This document shows positions 61,096 through 64,000 of a stretch of DNA of 64,000 nt, one piece after another. Both the position numbers and the translations under genes were made by a program. Location of the stretch: NCBI GenBank assembly GCA_030710605.1, contig CP092870.1:20126684-20190683 (forward strand), in the 5' to 3' direction. This DNA comes from Cordylochernes scorpioides (lineage: Eukaryota; Arthropoda; Arachnida; Pseudoscorpiones; Chernetidae). Below the pieces are notes generated by a model, which was given only the letters and a program-made list of their open reading frames with translations, did not search any database and was not told the origin of the DNA. Each line of letters starts with the position of its first letter. Position 1 is the stretch's first letter.

Positions 61096-64000
61096 TATAA
61101 ATATTACAATATTATAATAGGTGTTGGAGTATAGGAGGGGTAAGAGAAGTTAGCTGGTTAGATCACACCCTAGTTGACCACATGTCCTGCCTTCTGGAAA
61201 TAGACATTTCGGAAACCGGGATCACCCCTCCTACTTTCCGAGCACTATTTTAGCCTAATGAGAATATTTTGAATGCATCTGGATTTGATGTTCAGGCGAC
61301 AGTTTGCTTTGAAGTCGTCTAGGCGCCAGTTATTACCATGGTGGTCCTCGAGCCTTTTCTATCTTCTCCGTTTTACTCCTCACGGGATTTAGCTCCTGTG
61401 TCATGCTTCATGTGTGTGTGTACTTATCACTTGCCGCACAACCCACGACTGCTTCGCAAATCACCACAGGACCCATTACTGCCAGGTTGAACAATAAAAA
61501 CCGGAGCCAAATTCTATCAGATAACGGCCCTCAAGGTCAAGTGTACTAGAGAGATGAAATAAACTTGGTAAAAACGCGATAACCAATCTTAGATATACAA
61601 CTTAGTGTTTTAAAATTCTGAAAGAGTGGCAAGAAAGCAAATATTTTACTTCGTTCAAATCGATTTATTAGATATAATTATTCTGGCGATTTTATAAAAA
61701 TAGTCAAATAAATATTTACGATATTATAGATTAAAAACACACGATAGGTCTTTACATATTATTGAAGTACCCATACATTTTTACCGTACTCTAGCCTTTT
61801 TGTAAAAGAACGACTTTGTAATAATGCAAACATTTGATTGTGTCTCCTTTGTTAAATTGAGGTATCGACTTTGGCGGGGAATTATAGCTTTTAATGATAT
61901 CTTCCTTACTTGCGTAAGTTCGCGAAAACAATTACATCTCTGTTTAATGCTGTGCTCCCGCTAGAATGAGGTTAATGGGATATCGAACGTTTCAATTGAC
62001 TGTTATTGAATTAGTTTACGTAATGATTGAGTTCACCAGAGGCAGTTTTCAATGTTTGAGATCACACCTGAATTTGTAGCTTCATAACAACTCAGTATGT
62101 TTCTATCTAGATATTTCCAATAAAAATATATAAGTGCCTTTATATATATTTCCAACGTCTAAAGAGTTAGAAGTAAGAAATACTGTTTCTCTCTGTAGAA
62201 GATTCTATATTTTGAAAAAGAAAGTGTTCTAGATTATCATCAAGTTGCAATTTTAGAGGCACTATTCGAAAATAAGAAAGAGTCGAAGTCAAATTTTCCC
62301 GCAAGACGATTTATCCCTAAATTTTACGAATTTCTTCAAATAGCTGATATATTAACCTATTTTGTATCTTATCTCACTTCTTTTCCAAAGCGTATTTGTA
62401 AAAATTACTATTTATTCACTGACATCTGCATCTAACTTCAGTTGAAGAGGTGTATAACGAACGGTGTGGTGTTTCACAGACTGAACAAACTGAAATTCTG
62501 TCGGAGGTATAAAGAGAAATGTGAAAATGGAGAGGTAAATGCTCTATATCATATTTTATTTGTGTTGGAGTTGTCTCCACAGTAAAATACCGTATGTCGT
62601 GAATATGGAGAAAAAAATAAAATACACAAATATTCTTGATATAAACGGATTACTAGCAATGTTTTACAATATTCTATAGTTATATAGGTTTTAATTACAT
62701 TTAAAATTTTAAAATATTTCAAACTTAAATGCAAAGCTTCCTAGTATATACCGGGTTGAAGCTTCGGAGGTTCATTGACCATAATTTTCTCTTCACTCTG
62801 TTACTGTATTTTTGTCTGTGACAGTCTGTTGACGGTCTTTCCAGAGCGAGTTTCAACCTTTGTATTAAATCAAATAAGTGAATACTAAATTAATTGCCTC
62901 CAAAGATCAATAATTTATTTTATCATTTTTTTAGCACATTTACAAAGAGATGTAAGAAGAAAATAGGATGAATATATATGTGGCAATATCGTTGCGGGGT
63001 TTCTTGTTGTTGGATGCGAATGGTGAGATTTGGTTGAAGCGCAGTCGTTGAGTGGTAAGTGAAGCACACAGTTAGGAATAATCAGGACACGTGATTGTTT
63101 TGAAAATAAAAGGCAACTGGATTGGAGGGAAGAAGGTTTGAGAAGGAGCGGGTTTGATTGTTCCTTATCTGATCACATGGCGGTGATTGACATAGCTATG
63201 AGCTGAGCTGAGAGAGAGATCTCTAGAACAGATGTTACCTTGGTGGGAGCAAGTCGAAGGCTGATCCGAACTCGGTGGGAGCCAAGTCGCTACTGCAGGT
63301 GTTGTTCTTATGAGAGCGAAAACCTAACTGACCATCCTTGGCGTTTCGATTTAACACCAAGACTCCGTTTCTCTCTGATTGGTTGAGAGATGATCACATG
63401 CTTTTTCCCTATTGGTTGACCTATTTAGATGCTATCTTTTGATTGGCCCGCGGCTTTCCTTGATGAAAGCTGTGGTCTGCTTGATAGGAAGTGTCGAGTG
63501 CTATTTTGACTTTATTTACTTCCGTGTTATCAAATACGTCCTATCTTGGGTCGGAAGTATGGGGTGTCTCTATACTAATATAACTTCTGTGGATATTGGA
63601 TACGTCCTGTCTTTGCCGGAAATATTGGGTGTTAGCTTTAACATTTATAACTTCTGGTCACTAGAGACGTCCGGTTTCTGCCCCTGCAATATTGACACAG
63701 GGGTGCCCAGAATAGTCGTGCCAGCTTTAGGTCTACTTCCTATATCTTAATGCTACTTGCTTCCCTCCAGTTACCTTGTTCTTTATTAAGTCTTTGAAAA
63801 TCATACATGGTACATACATAGTGGGTCGGGGTTGCATTTAATTATATACAAATTATGACAGATGCGCCCCCTACATGTGAAGAATTCAAGAAGGGGTTAG
63901 CCTGAGAGAATTCTGTAAAGTGAAAAATAATTTTGTGGGAAAATTAGTTGTGGGTATTGAGTCTATATACAAGCATTGCTGGTGACATAAAAGTAAGATA
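61096..64000. other. Stretch without a recognised gene
   Basis: Moderately AT-rich. Some GC-richer parts (61.1-61.5, 63.0-63.75 kb) hold short open frames, e.g. plus 63412-63750, without recognisable families. Downstream exons of the channel gene could be hidden here if small, but no DEG/ENaC motif was seen. Confidence 0.4.

Noticed and set aside
63412-63750. 112-codon plus-strand frame as a gene
   Set aside because: No family, no splice or coding-bias support; likely chance.

Overview
The window is a stretch of animal nuclear DNA, most likely from an arthropod. It is AT-rich, the host genes are split by introns, and the repeats belong to families common in arthropods: mariner, hAT, piggyBac, Helitron, BEL/Pao, non-LTR elements, tRNA-derived SINEs and possible Penelope-like elements. 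The species cannot be named from the sequence alone. Nothing bacterial, no CRISPR array and no free-standing tRNA or rRNA gene was seen.

The main host gene is DNA topoisomerase III beta (TOP3B) on the minus strand, from the start codon at 39005 to the left. Twelve exons with GT-AG borders and consistent phases give residues 1-683. They carry the Toprim motifs, the catalytic tyrosine at residue 336 and the first zinc ribbon. The last exons, with the remaining zinc ribbons, are not in the window and should lie beyond its left edge. A second host gene begins on the plus strand at 59215: the first coding exon of a DEG/ENaC (pickpocket-like) sodium channel.

Almost all the rest is mobile DNA. Region by region: 1-3171 holds Helitron remains (helicase end and a 3' terminus with hairpin plus CTAG). 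4274-6379 is a mariner with a solo LTR inside. 6.8-39 kb is the TOP3B gene, whose introns hold three SINE-like families, foldback and pogo-like MITEs, two further mariners, a hAT element with a mariner inside it that itself sits in a SINE, a piggyBac fossil, a 5'-truncated non-LTR element and three minisatellites (73, 37 and 58 bp). 39.8-51.7 kb is a patchwork of duplicated segments and retroelement tails with no recognised host gene. 51.7-57.1 kb is a decayed BEL/Pao element with one LTR. 57.4-58.1 kb is a miniature LTR element. 59.2-64 kb is the channel exon and the sequence after it.

The most notable signals are (1) a 58-bp minisatellite of about 26 near-identical units that runs exactly up to the 3' splice site of TOP3B exon 3, so each unit carries a copy of that acceptor; (2) a dispersed repeat with a hammerhead-ribozyme-like core whose stem II differs in a compensatory way between copies; (3) a second repeat family with a related CTGANGA...GAAACGTC core, inverted 5' halves and 10-15 bp target duplications, as expected of Penelope-like elements; and (4) three unrelated SINE-like families that share a GATAAGAAA-type 3' tail.
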